NCBI GenBank assembly: GCA_963739375.1
Contig: CAVUAF010000015.1
Span: 310,001 to 374,000 of the forward strand
From: CAVUAF01 sp963739375
GTDB lineage: Bacteria; Acidobacteriota; Terriglobia; Terriglobales; Acidobacteriaceae
DNA length: 64,000 nucleotides
Direction of reading: 5' to 3'
The notes under the pieces were generated by a model that was given only the letters and a program-made list of their open reading frames with translations, was not told where the DNA came from and did not search any database. The translations under genes were made by a program, and so were the position numbers. This document shows positions 10,446 through 19,330 of this stretch, piece by piece (the first letter of the stretch is position 1; each line of letters begins with the position of its first letter).

Positions 10446-11327
10446 TTAGAAATCCAGCGTCTTCAGATACTCTCTGAACTCCTCGCCCAGCTCCGGCCGC
10501 TTCAGCGCGAACTCCACCGTCGCCTTGAGGAAGCCGAGCTTGTCGCCGGCGTCGTGCCGCTTGCCCTCGAAGACGTAGCCGTAAATCTTCTCGCGCTTCA
10601 GCAGCGTGCGCAGACCGTCGGTGAGCTGCAACTCGCCGCCGGCGCCCAGCGGCGTCTTCTCCAGGCACTCGAAGATGGCCGGCGTCAGGATGTAGCGCCC
10701 GATAATCGCCAGGTTCGACGGCGCCTCTTCCGGCCTGGGCTTCTCCACCAGGTTGCGGATGTCGAAGAGGCGGCCATTGAGCGGCCCGCTGACCGGCTGC
10801 GCGTCGAGCACGCCGTAGGACGAAATCGCCGGCCCGTCCACCCGCTGGATCGCGATCACCGACGCCTGCGTTTGGTCATAGACCTCGATCATCTGCCGCA
10901 GGCACGGCACCTGGGAATCGATGACGTCGTCGGCCAGCAGCACCGCGAAGGGCTCGTTGCCCACCAGTTCGCGCGCCATCAGGACTGCGTGCCCCAGCCC
11001 CAGGGCCTCTTTCTGGCGCACATAGGCGACGTGAATCATGTCCGAGATCTGGCGCACGATGGCCAGCAGCTCGGTCTTGCCGCGCTCCACCAGCATTTTT
11101 TCCAGCTCGTAGCTGACGTCGAAGTGGTCCTCGATGGCGCTCTTGCCGCGGCCGGTGACGATGATGATCTGGTCGCACCCCGCCGCCAGCGCCTCTTCCA
11201 CGCCGTACTGGATGATGGGCTTGTCCACCAGGGGCAGCATTTCCTTGGGCTGCGCCTTGGTGGCGGGAAGAAACCGCGTTCCTAACCCGGCAGCGGGGAA
11301 CACGGCTTTGCGGACGCGCTGGGCCAT
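10446..11327 (-). CDS. galU: UTP--glucose-1-phosphate uridylyltransferase
   Basis: 293 aa. KAVFPAAGLGTRFLPATKAQ is the nucleotide-binding loop, followed by KEMLPLVDKPIIQYGVEEA and VLLADDVI, all typical of GalU; the C-terminus carries KRHDAGDKLGFLKATVEFAL. It makes UDP-glucose for envelope polysaccharides. The start is ATG 11327 (MAQRVRKAVF); the open frame upstream has no conserved sequence. It lies alone between two repeats or remnants. Confidence 0.95.
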   Translation of the reverse strand: MAQRVRKAVFPAAGLGTRFLPATKAQPKEMLPLVDKPIIQYGVEEALAAGCDQIIIVTGRGKSAIEDHFDVSYELEKMLVERGKTELLAIVRQISDMIHVAYVRQKEALGLGHAVLMARELVGNEPFAVLLADDVIDSQVPCLRQMIEVYDQTQASVIAIQRVDGPAISSYGVLDAQPVSGPLNGRLFDIRNLVEKPRPEEAPSNLAIIGRYILTPAIFECLEKTPLGAGGELQLTDGLRTLLKREKIYGYVFEGKRHDAGDKLGFLKATVEFALKRPELGEEFREYLKTLDF

Positions 11328-11414
11328 GGTGGGAAGTCTCGGCGAAACCCAACAAGCTAACACAGCCGGCGCGGGTATGGACGGCTTCCTCCAACGCAGT
11401 CCCAAGGATGGTGA

Positions 11415-11581
11415 TCCGGCCTCGCAGGAACGGCGGTGTACGTCGGCTACAACAGCAACCTGCAGAACCTCGACCGCTCGCTCGGTTTCGATCCCGACGG
11501 CAACCTGCTGCGCACCCGCTCCCAATTCCTCAACGACGGCCGCCAGATCTTCGTCAAGGTCAGCTACCTGTTCCGCTACTG
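11415..11581 (+). pseudogene. 3' remnant of an outer-membrane beta-barrel protein
   Basis: An open tail without a start, closed upstream by TGA at 11412. It encodes a terminal beta-hairpin: AVYVGYNSNLQNLDRSLG, then NDGRQIFVKVSYLFRY and stop. The final aromatic residue after alternating hydrophobics is the outer-membrane assembly signature, and the ending resembles DUF5916/carbohydrate-binding outer-membrane proteins common in this type of genome. Only about 50 codons survive, squeezed between galU and a convergent CPBP protease gene, so I read it as the scar of a deletion. Confidence 0.6.
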
Positions 11582-11590
11582 AGTGCTGCC

Positions 11591-12544
11591 TTATGCCCGG
11601 CCCAGGGTCGCGACCCAGGCGCCCAGCAGCGGCTTGAGGTTCGGCAGCCAGTCAATGGCGGCGTGGGCGATCACCACCAGCCAGGGATTGTGCGTGCGCG
11701 CCCACATGGCGCCGAAGAAGAGCCCCGTCACCGAGGTCACGACCACACCGTACCCGATCGCCCGCAGGGCCGAGGGATGCGGCCCCAGCCCCTCCATCGT
11801 CAGCGAGGTGCGGAAGTAGTAGCCCGGGGCATGCGCCAGGCCGAAGAGCAGCGAAGTGACCACGATCCCCGCGGTCTCCGAGCGCAGTACCGCGGCCAGC
11901 CGCGTCTGCAGCAGGGCACGGAAGAAAAACTCCTCCACCAGGCCGGCCTCCAGGGCCAGCCAGGCGAAGACCAGCGGGCCGCCGAGCACAATCAGCAATG
12001 CCGGGAAGTGCGCCGCTGCCAGGTCGTGCAGTCCGCGCCCGAAGACCGCCTGCAGCGCAATCCCGGCCAGCGCCAGCCACAGCGTTGCCCCCAGGTCCCG
12101 GCCGCGCGCGGCACGCAGCGGAAAGAGCTCTTCGAAGCGGTATCCCCACCCGCGCTGAAACAGGAGCGCGGGTCCCGCCACAAACACCACCAGCTTCGCC
12201 GCCGCCAGCGCCGCCTGGTAAGCGGTGCGCCCCGGGATCACCTGCAGCGCGCTAAGGCCATAGGTGAGGAACCACACCAGGAAGAGCAGGCAAGCGCCCA
12301 GGGCGGCGACTTCGGCCGCAGGCCGGCGGATGGGGAGAGGCAGCGGTTCGGCGCGGCGCAGCAGCACCCAGGCCAGCGCGGGAAACCCCATCCCGATGAC
12401 CACCAGCACGAAGAGCGGTTCACCCACCGGGAAATGCTCGCGCGTGTGCAGCAGGGCGAGCAGCGTGCCATAGACCGCGGCGTAGCCGCCCAGCCAAAGC
12501 GCGGCCCGCCAGCGCGATCCTGGTCCGCTGCCATCGGTCGCCAT
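11591..12544 (-). CDS. CPBP family intramembrane glutamic endopeptidase
   Basis: About 317 aa and some eight hydrophobic segments. The catalytic motifs of the CPBP (CAAX protease and bacteriocin-processing) family are visible: LEAGLVEEFFFRALLQTRL (EExxxR), SLLFGLAHAPGYYF (FxxxH), and IAHAAIDWLPN (HxxxN/D). The substrate is unknown. ATG 12544 is chosen as the first Met close to the first membrane segment; the frame extends to 12610 through an Arg-rich stretch. Confidence 0.85.
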   Translation of the reverse strand: MATDGSGPGSRWRAALWLGGYAAVYGTLLALLHTREHFPVGEPLFVLVVIGMGFPALAWVLLRRAEPLPLPIRRPAAEVAALGACLLFLVWFLTYGLSALQVIPGRTAYQAALAAAKLVVFVAGPALLFQRGWGYRFEELFPLRAARGRDLGATLWLALAGIALQAVFGRGLHDLAAAHFPALLIVLGGPLVFAWLALEAGLVEEFFFRALLQTRLAAVLRSETAGIVVTSLLFGLAHAPGYYFRTSLTMEGLGPHPSALRAIGYGVVVTSVTGLFFGAMWARTHNPWLVVIAHAAIDWLPNLKPLLGAWVATLGRA

Positions 12545-12754
12545 GCCGGCTGGTACGCGCGCCGATCCTGTGCGGTTCCCGGCGCAGCGGTCGTTTAGAG
12601 CCTGTAACAACCTCCCCCAAAATCCGCGACGGGCTCAACTGTCCCCCGGGTTCTCGAGCGCGACCTTGCTTGCCCGGCCAGCATGTGGCGGGCACTTGTA
12701 CGCTTAGCCGACTCACCGTTCAAGTGACCGGCACCCGTATCGCTTCACCGGCTA

Positions 12755-12799
12755 GCGAACAAAAAGCGCAAACTTACGCTAAGCGCTGTTATCACTCGT
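12755..12799. repeat. Left arm of a 45-bp inverted repeat
   Basis: Pairs with 13530-13574 in inverted orientation, about 38 of 45 bases identical, including an uninterrupted 20-base core AAAAGCGCAAACTTACGCTA and a shared TTATCACTCGT inner end. The stop codon of the enclosed gene lies inside this arm. Confidence 0.8.
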
Positions 12800-13361
12800 C
12801 ATCGGGTTGCCCGACAACAGGTTGGTTTGCCGAGTACGTTTGGAATGCGCTGCTCACTGTCGTTCGAAGAAGATAAGTACCCGCGGCGATGTTGCACGCT
12901 GCGACCGCAAGGTAGGCGCCTCGATAACCGCCCGGCAAAAGAAGCTCCCACCAAGTAACGCGTTGCCAATAGGTCGAACCGACCCCAGCCCATCCGGCGG
13001 CCCAGGCATCAAAGAAGAAATAGTCGAGGGCAAACACGAGGGCCTGCGACGCGGCCGCGATGATGGTGAGTATTCGGGCCCAATTCCATCTTTGCATCAA
13101 GCCGATGGCCGCCAGCGTGTTGAGTAGACCTAGGACCAGAAGATGGATGCGGAAATGGTCGGCGGTCGAATAGAGCTTCGCCACAGGGTCAAAGATCTTG
13201 TTGGCTGGCTCCGGTGCCTCCGGTGGAAAAAAGACGAGCATATCGACAACGTCTCGGGGTAGATGCCAGAAGGCGCTTGAGAACCACACCACCGCGCAGA
13301 TCCCGATCCAGACCTCGACGAGAACGAGTCCCCTCAGCTCCGGCTTCTCCGTGTTAGGCAT
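12792..13361 (-). CDS. Hypothetical membrane protein inside an inverted-repeat unit
   Basis: 189 aa with four predicted membrane helices: VLVEVWIGICAVVWFSSAFW, HLLVLGLLNTLAAIGLM, ILTIIAAASQALVFALDYFF and AYLAVAACNIAAGTYLL. Not assigned to a family. ATG 13361 begins MPNTEKPEL; the open frame upstream has no hydrophobic content. GC is lower than in the flanking ispE and CPBP genes. The gene is the only cargo of the unit 12755-13574, and its last codons are part of the left repeat arm, which suggests gene and repeats moved together. Confidence 0.65.
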   Translation of the reverse strand: MPNTEKPELRGLVLVEVWIGICAVVWFSSAFWHLPRDVVDMLVFFPPEAPEPANKIFDPVAKLYSTADHFRIHLLVLGLLNTLAAIGLMQRWNWARILTIIAAASQALVFALDYFFFDAWAAGWAGVGSTYWQRVTWWELLLPGGYRGAYLAVAACNIAAGTYLLRTTVSSAFQTYSANQPVVGQPDDE

Positions 13362-13755
13362 CGGGCACAACCTACCACGAGTTCGGTCGCGCTGGCTGTG
13401 ACAACATCCATCGTTCGCCAAGACCCGCACGAGCCGAAGCGCGAGTTGTAACTTGTGCGTTGGGGATTGATTCTGCACTGGACGAAAGACGCGGGCATCG
13501 GAGCGTCGGTGCGGCAACGCGCGGTATCAACGAGTGATAAATCCCCCTAGCGTAAGTTTGCGCTTTTCATTCGCCTGGTCGACTGGCCCGACACAATCGC
13601 GACGCTCGGAATTGCGCATGCAGTGGCCGAGTCTCCAGAGACCTGAGCTTAGGACAACTGGACGTATAACGGGCTTTCCGGACATTTGGCCGCTGCGAAT
13701 CCGGGGGAAGATTTTGTTAGAGGATTTTGTTACCGGCTCTTAGAATTCCTCCGCC
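13362..13755. other. Non-coding stretch containing the right repeat arm
   Basis: No coding region is supported here. It holds the right inverted-repeat arm at 13530-13574 and a relatively A/T-rich leader before ispE with short TTGTTA-type words near 13714-13735. Confidence 0.5.
13530..13574. repeat. Right arm of a 45-bp inverted repeat
   Basis: Inverted partner of 12755-12799. Core TAGCGTAAGTTTGCGCTTTT; the core is itself partly palindromic (AGCG...CGCT). The two arms bound an 820-bp unit with one gene. No transposase is inside, so if mobile it would be non-autonomous. Confidence 0.8.
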
Positions 13756-14736
13756 ATGGCGACCGCCGTCCGCTCCTTCGCGAAGATCAACCTGGGCCTG
13801 CGCATCGGGTCGGCGCGTCCCGACGGTTTCCACGAGCTGCGCACCCTTTACCAGACCATCGCCCTGCACGACGTGGTGAAGGTGGAAGTGCAGCGCGGCG
13901 CCGGCATCGCCATCCGCTGCCCGGACCCGCGGGTCCCCACCGGCGAGAACAACACCTGCCACCGCGTCGCCGAACGCGTACTCACGCTGCTCCGGCGCCG
14001 CGGCCGCGTGGTCATCGAGATCGACAAGCGTTTGCCGGTGCAGGGCGGGCTGGGCGCAGCCTCGTCCAACGGCGTGGCCACGCTGCTGGCGCTGGAGCGG
14101 GAGCTCAAGCGCAAGATTCCGGCCGAGGAGAAGCTGCGCATCGCGGCCGAGGTCGGCTCCGACCTGCCGCTCTTCCTGGTCGGCGGCGCCGTGCTCGGCG
14201 TGGGCCACGGAGAGGAAGTCTTCCCCGTCCTTGACCTGCCGCCCCTGCCCCTGGTGGTGGTCACGCCGGCGGTTTCGGTTTCCACTCCCGCCGCCTTCGC
14301 GGCCTGGGACCAGGGCCGCGAGGGAGCCCGCCAATTGACGCCGGCAGGCGACTCAGATAACATGAATAGCTTCAGCCGCTCAATTTTTGGCTGGTGGTGT
14401 GGCACTCAGACCTCCGGTGTCCCGCGCGGCAGGAGTAAAGACCGCGGGGACCGGGCCGAGACACTGCTTCTCGACCTCGTCCGTGCCGGGATAGAAAACG
14501 ACTTCGAACGCGTCGTCTTTCCTCGATATCCCGAACTGCGTGACGTGAAGCGTGTCCTCGAAGGCGCAGGCGCTCGGTACGCCTCGCTCTCGGGCTCAGG
14601 GTCGGCGCTGTATGGCTTGTTCGCTACGCGCGCCGCGGCGCAACGCGCCGCCGCCGCGCTGGTCAAGGCCGGCATACCGGCCCAGGCCACCACCACCCTG
14701 CCGCGCCGGCAGTATTGGCAGCAGATGTGGAAGTAG
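13756..14736 (+). CDS. ispE: 4-diphosphocytidyl-2-C-methyl-D-erythritol kinase
   Basis: 326 aa. A GHMP kinase: SFAKINLGLRIG at the N-terminus, the ATP-binding VQGGLGAASSNGVATLL near residue 96, and SGSGSALYGLFAT at the C-terminus. It phosphorylates CDP-methylerythritol in the non-mevalonate isoprenoid pathway. It is longer than the usual 280-300 aa because of an insertion of about 40 residues around 190-235 (GDSDNMNSFSRS to GDRAET) that is less GC-rich than its surroundings, just before ENDFERVVFPRYPEL. Reading stays in frame through the insert. Start ATG 13756. Confidence 0.93.
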   Translation: MATAVRSFAKINLGLRIGSARPDGFHELRTLYQTIALHDVVKVEVQRGAGIAIRCPDPRVPTGENNTCHRVAERVLTLLRRRGRVVIEIDKRLPVQGGLGAASSNGVATLLALERELKRKIPAEEKLRIAAEVGSDLPLFLVGGAVLGVGHGEEVFPVLDLPPLPLVVVTPAVSVSTPAAFAAWDQGREGARQLTPAGDSDNMNSFSRSIFGWWCGTQTSGVPRGRSKDRGDRAETLLLDLVRAGIENDFERVVFPRYPELRDVKRVLEGAGARYASLSGSGSALYGLFATRAAAQRAAAALVKAGIPAQATTTLPRRQYWQQMWK

Positions 14737-14792
14737 TTTTCGGTTTTTACAGGTTTTTTTGAGAACTGGGAACTAAGAACTGAGAACTGACA

Positions 14793-15125
14793 ATGCTCAG
14801 AGTTCAGATTGTCGAGCGGGAAGGGGCCAAGCTTTTCGGCACGCTGAAAACGGCAATGCGTGACGGTGATCTGCGAACGTTCAGCTTGCAGAGGCACGGC
14901 AGGAAAGTGGTACACGTCAATGCCCCTGGCTGGATCAACTGGACGCATGATCGTGGCGTCATCAGTTGTGAAATTCTCAGCCCCAGCAAACCGGGCAGCG
15001 AGTGGCAGATTTTGAGCAATTTGATCGGGCGTCTAGCAGCTCGATTCGCAGAGTCGGTTCACAGCATCAATATCCAGTTTGTTGAACCGCAGCCCAAGGC
15101 AGTGGCAAAAAGGGCGCGCCGGTAA
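14793..15125 (+). CDS. Hypothetical small protein
   Basis: 110 aa, basic, with no signal peptide or membrane helix. Visible features are VQIVEREGAKLFGTL at the start and a KAVAKRARR basic tail. No family recognised. Codon use is less GC-biased than in ispE. It starts only a few bases after a GGGAACTAAGAACTGAGAAC repeat, with no strong ribosome binding site, so it could be part of the repeat-rich accessory segment before tRNA-Gln. Confidence 0.5.
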   Translation: MLRVQIVEREGAKLFGTLKTAMRDGDLRTFSLQRHGRKVVHVNAPGWINWTHDRGVISCEILSPSKPGSEWQILSNLIGRLAARFAESVHSINIQFVEPQPKAVAKRARR

Positions 15126-15197
15126 CAAATCTGGGCGGTCTTTGTGGGTTGCTGGGTTTTCTGGGAACTGAGAACTGGCAACTGGCAACTGGGTTGC

Positions 15198-15320
15198 TGG
15201 GCGGTCGACTAATGGTAGGTTGAGCCGTTTTGCGGGCGTGAAGCTGAGCCCTGAGCGAAGTCGAAGGGCGAAGCTGGGAGCCCGCAGGCGAAATCCTGAG
15301 CGCAGCGAAGGATCTCTACC
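15198..15320. repeat. Truncated tRNA-Gln 5' copy joined to 100-bp repeat, copy 1
   Basis: Positions 15198-15220 repeat exactly the first 23 bases of the tRNA-Gln gene at 15532 (acceptor strand through the D arm). They are followed at 15221 not by the anticodon arm but by a structured repeat starting TGAGCCGTTTTGCGGGCG and ending GAAGGATCTCTACC at 15320. The repeat has nested stems GCGGGC/GCCCGC and ATCCT/AGGAT. Confidence 0.85.
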
Positions 15321-15342
15321 TTAAGAGGTTTCTGTGGGTTGC

Positions 15343-15509
15343 TGGGCGGTCGACTAATGGTAGGTTGAGCCGTTTTGCGGGCGTGAAGCTGAGCCCTGAG
15401 CGAAGTCGAAGGGCGAAGCTGGGAGCCGGGGTCCCCGGCGAGCCCGGTTTTGGCTCGCTGGGGTGAGAGCCCGCAGGCGAAATCCTGAGCGCAGCGAAGG
15501 ATCTCTACC
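15343..15509. repeat. Truncated tRNA-Gln 5' copy joined to 144-bp repeat, copy 2
   Basis: Second copy of the same arrangement: tRNA-Gln 5' fragment at 15343-15365, then the repeat at 15366-15509. This copy is longer by 44 bp, an internal palindrome-rich segment at about 15427-15470 (GGTCCCCGGCGAGCCCGG and onward). The same optional segment occurs, inverted, in one copy beside tRNA-Cys (58441-58584). Copies 1 and 2 share the spacer TTAAGAGGTTTCTGTGGG before the next tRNA piece. Confidence 0.85.
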
Positions 15510-15531
15510 TTAAGAGGTTTCTGTGGGTTGC

Positions 15532-15605
15532 TGGGCGGTCGACTAATGGTAGGTCAAGTGCCTTTGGAGCACTTTGTCCAGGTTCGAATCCTGGCCGCCC
15601 AGCCA
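15532..15605 (+). tRNA. tRNA-Gln (anticodon TTG)
   Basis: Folds into a full cloverleaf: 7-bp acceptor TGGGCGG with CCGCCCA, D stem GAC/GTC, anticodon stem AGTGC/GCACT with loop CTTTGGA (anticodon TTG), and T arm CCAGG-TTCGAAT-CCTGG, discriminator G and encoded CCA at 15603-15605. It is the only intact copy; two 5' fragments lie upstream. Confidence 0.95.
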
Positions 15606-15844
15606 AAGCGTTGATGCGGGCACTGCAGTCCGGACGATGAACCGGGTGAGCGAACGGCGAGCGCCGTGCCCGCGCGCGCCGGGCGCGAGGGCGAAGCAGC
15701 CGCGCAGCGGCGTTGCGGAGCCCTGGTAAAGAAGTCAGCGGTTAGCGGAGAGCGCAGTTGGACAAAACGGCTGTTCATCCCGGGACGGAGGCGCCTTCCT
15801 CGCACGAGGTGCGCGAAGGGGAAACTCCGCCCGTACGAGGCGCC

Positions 15845-16861
<1,017 letters not shown>

Positions 16862-16891
16862 GAACTGAGAACCGAGAACTGAGAACCAACT

Positions 16892-17596
16892 ATGGCAACC
16901 GCTGAAATCGTTACCGCAGAAGCCCGCCAGCCGGGCACCAAGAACGTGGCCCGCCGCGTGCGCAAGAGCGGCCGTGTCCCTGCCGTGCTGTATGGCGCCA
17001 GGAAAGAGGTGCTCGCGCTCAGCGTCGATCCCAAGCAGATCGCGCGCATCCTGCACTCCGAGTCGGGGCACAACACCATCTTCGAGCTCGACGTCAACGG
17101 CGACCGCACCCAGGTGATGATCGTCGACTGGCAGTACGACCCCACCAAGGGCGCGCTGCTGCACATCGACTTGCAGCGCATCGCCATGGACCAGGTGCTC
17201 CGCGTCCGCGTCCCCATTCACTTGGTGGGCGAGGCGGCGGGCGTCAAGCAGCAGGGCGGCATCCTCGACTGGGTGTTGCGCGAGGTCGAGGTCGAGTGCC
17301 TTCCCGGCGACATTCCCAGGTCCATCGACGCCGACGTCAGCGAGCTCGTTTTCGGCAAGGTGCTGCGCGTGGCCGACCTGCCGCACGGCGGCAAGCTCAA
17401 GTTCCTGACCGACGGCAACCAGGCGGTGGCGCACATCACCGCGGTGCGCGAGGAAGAGGTTGCTGCCCCGGCCGCCGAGGCGGCCGTCGCCGAAGCCGTT
17501 CCCGCCGAGCCCGAGGTCATCAAGAAGGGCAAGCAGGAGACCGAGGAAGAGGGCGCGGCCGAGGCTCCGGAAAAGCCCGAGAAGGGCAAGAAGTAG
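16892..17596 (+). CDS. rplY: 50S ribosomal protein L25 (CTC/TL5 type)
   Basis: 234 aa. The N-terminal L25 domain (RRVRKSGRVPAVLYGA) binds 5S rRNA; the longer CTC form also has a C-terminal beta domain (VEVECLPGDIPRSIDADVSE). The tail from about residue 185 is Ala/Glu/Lys-rich and probably disordered. ATG 16892 follows a GAGAACTGAGAACC repeat that fills the gap to prs. Confidence 0.93.
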   Translation: MATAEIVTAEARQPGTKNVARRVRKSGRVPAVLYGARKEVLALSVDPKQIARILHSESGHNTIFELDVNGDRTQVMIVDWQYDPTKGALLHIDLQRIAMDQVLRVRVPIHLVGEAAGVKQQGGILDWVLREVEVECLPGDIPRSIDADVSELVFGKVLRVADLPHGGKLKFLTDGNQAVAHITAVREEEVAAPAAEAAVAEAVPAEPEVIKKGKQETEEEGAAEAPEKPEKGKK

Positions 17597-17685
17597 TTGC
17601 GCGTTTCGGGATACGCGTTGCGCGTCACCGGCGCGAGTGCTGCCCGCGAAACCCGAACGCGTAACGCGAAACGTGGTGGCGCGAA

Positions 17686-18276
17686 TTGAAGCTCATCGTC
17701 GGACTCGGCAATCCCGGCATCGAGTACCAATTCACGCCGCACAACATCGGGTTCTTGGTGGTGGACCGGCTGGCGGAGCGCCATCAGGTGCGGATCGCCA
17801 ACCGCCACTGCCGGGCGCAGACGGGGCGGGGCCGCATTGCCGAGCACGAGGTCCTGCTGGCCAAGCCCGAGACTTACATGAACCTGAGCGGGCTGGCGGT
17901 GCAGGAGCTGGTGGCGGAGTATCAGCTCCAACCGGCGCAGGATGTGATCGTGGTCTACGACGAGCTCGACCTGCCGCTCGACGCCCTGCGCATCCGCGCG
18001 CGCGGCTCGTCGGCGGGGCACAAGGGGATGCAGAGCATCCTGGGCGCGCTGGGGACCGAGGAGATCATGCGCGTGCGCCTGGGCATTGCGCCCGCGCACG
18101 ACGTCGACGCCGCCCGCTATGTGCTGGCGCCGATTAAGCGCGCGGAGTATGCGCGCTATGACGAGCTCCTCGATCGCGGCGCGGAAGCGGTCGAGACCAT
18201 CGTGCGCGAGGGCGTAGCGGCGGCCATGAATCGCTTTAACCGCAAGCCGGAGAAGGAAGAGACGGCGGAAGCGTAG
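17686..18276 (+). CDS. pth: Peptidyl-tRNA hydrolase
   Basis: 196 aa. KLIVGLGNPGIEYQFTPHNIG holds the conserved Asn and catalytic His, and VIVVYDELDLPLDALRIRA the catalytic Asp. It recycles peptidyl-tRNA released from stalled ribosomes. The start is TTG 17686, directly before KLIVGLGNPG; no ATG is available upstream in frame. It lies between rplY and the rpsF operon. Confidence 0.95.
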   Translation: MKLIVGLGNPGIEYQFTPHNIGFLVVDRLAERHQVRIANRHCRAQTGRGRIAEHEVLLAKPETYMNLSGLAVQELVAEYQLQPAQDVIVVYDELDLPLDALRIRARGSSAGHKGMQSILGALGTEEIMRVRLGIAPAHDVDAARYVLAPIKRAEYARYDELLDRGAEAVETIVREGVAAAMNRFNRKPEKEETAEA

Positions 18277-18357
18277 TTTTCAGTTCCCGGTTCGCAGTTC
18301 GCAGAGGACCGCGGGCGTGGTTGTTCTGAGAACTGGGAACCGGGAACTGAGAACTGG
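18277..18357. repeat. Intergenic inverted repeat (TTCAGTTCCCGG / GGGAACTGAGAACTG)
   Basis: Arms at about 18277-18304 and 18326-18357 are largely complementary and consist of the GGGAACTGAGAACTG word in both orientations. It overlaps the pth 3' end and could form a long hairpin in the pth-rpsF gap. Related single arms occur at 14762-14790, 15160-15193 and 16860-16890. Confidence 0.65.
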
Positions 18358-18392
18358 CCCGCGGGGGCGGAAGGTTTTGGAGAACAACTGAA

Positions 18393-18827
18393 ATGCGTAC
18401 TTACGAACTGATGTTCATCGTGCGTCCCGACATGCCGGAGGAGGAGCAGGAGCGCCTCCTCTCCACCTTGGAGACGCACGTCACCACCGCCGGCGGCAGC
18501 ATCAAGAACGTCGAACGCATGGGCAAGCGGCGCCTCGCCTACACCGTGCGCAAGTTCCCGGACGGCATCTACGTCCTGCTCACCATTGAGGGCAACGGCG
18601 CCGTCATGCAGGAGGTGGAACGCCGCCTGCGCGTCACCGAGCCGGTCATCAAGTTCCTCACCGTGCGCGTGGACGAGGAGCAGAAGCGCATCGACAAGAT
18701 CAAGGCCATCCGCGCCACCCACGTGAAGCGGGCACCGGAGCCGCCACCCGCCCCGGCGGAGCCCGGCGGCGAGCCCGCGGCCGCCAACGCCAAGAGCGTC
18801 GGCGCGAACGTCCAAATTTCGAACTGA
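18393..18827 (+). CDS. rpsF: 30S ribosomal protein S6
   Basis: 144 aa. MRTYELMFIVRPDMPEEE and KRRLAYTVRKFPDGIYVLL are the family hallmarks. S6 binds S18 on the 30S platform. Residues beyond about 105 form an Ala/Pro-rich extension not seen in short homologues. It is the first gene of rpsF-rpsR-rplI, with 16 bp to rpsR. Confidence 0.96.
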   Translation: MRTYELMFIVRPDMPEEEQERLLSTLETHVTTAGGSIKNVERMGKRRLAYTVRKFPDGIYVLLTIEGNGAVMQEVERRLRVTEPVIKFLTVRVDEEQKRIDKIKAIRATHVKRAPEPPPAPAEPGGEPAAANAKSVGANVQISN

Positions 18828-18843
18828 CGAAAGGGTACCGATC

Positions 18844-19224
18844 ATGGCTGAAGAAACCACGAGACCACCAGGCGCGACGGCGACGGCCGAGCGTCCCGAG
18901 CGCCCGGCCGGAGACCGTCCGGAGCGGCCGGCCGGCGAACGGCCTTCCGGCCCCGGCCCCCGTCCCGGCGGGCGTCCCGGGGGACGCGATGCCGGCGGGC
19001 GCAAGTATTTCCGCCGCAAGAAGGTCTGCAAGTTCTGCGTCGAGAAGATCGACGCCATCAACTACAAGGACGTGCGGCTGCTCTCGCAGTTCGTCGCCGA
19101 GAGCGGCAAGATCGTGCCCCGGCGCCTTTCCGGCGTCTGCACGCCGCACCAGCGCCGCCTCACGGGCGCCATCAAGCAGGCCCGCAATATCGCCCTGCTC
19201 CCCTTCGCGGGGCGCGGGCGGTAA
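18844..19224 (+). CDS. rpsR: 30S ribosomal protein S18 with a long N-terminal extension
   Basis: 126 aa. The C-terminal 75 residues are canonical S18 (KVCKFCVEKIDAINYKDV, RRLSGVCTPHQRRLTGAIKQ). The first 50 residues are a low-complexity Pro/Arg/Gly/Glu run with tandem RPERPAG-like units. The core retains the CxxC of the zinc-type S18. Start ATG 18844 follows GAAAGGGTACC, a fair ribosome binding site. Ribosome assembly partner of S6. Confidence 0.95.
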   Translation: MAEETTRPPGATATAERPERPAGDRPERPAGERPSGPGPRPGGRPGGRDAGGRKYFRRKKVCKFCVEKIDAINYKDVRLLSQFVAESGKIVPRRLSGVCTPHQRRLTGAIKQARNIALLPFAGRGR

Positions 19225-19330
19225 GGGAAGCGAGCGAACGGTCCAGGCGAGCGACCGGCCGCCGCGAGCCCCAGGCGAGCGGTTGAACCGCCGCCGCGAG
19301 CTTCCGAATCAAGAGATGGGAGCAACGACG

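Noticed and set aside
12755..12799. Integron attC site at the end of the membrane-protein gene
   Set aside because: AAC and GTT triplets flank an AGCGC/GCGCT stem, but the RYYYAAC and GTTRRRY consensus does not fit, and the inverted partner at 13530 lacks the triplets altogether.
15198..15605. CRISPR-like array from the repeated units before tRNA-Gln
   Set aside because: The repeats are long, only two or three in number, contain tRNA sequence, and the spacers are shared rather than unique. No cas genes are near.
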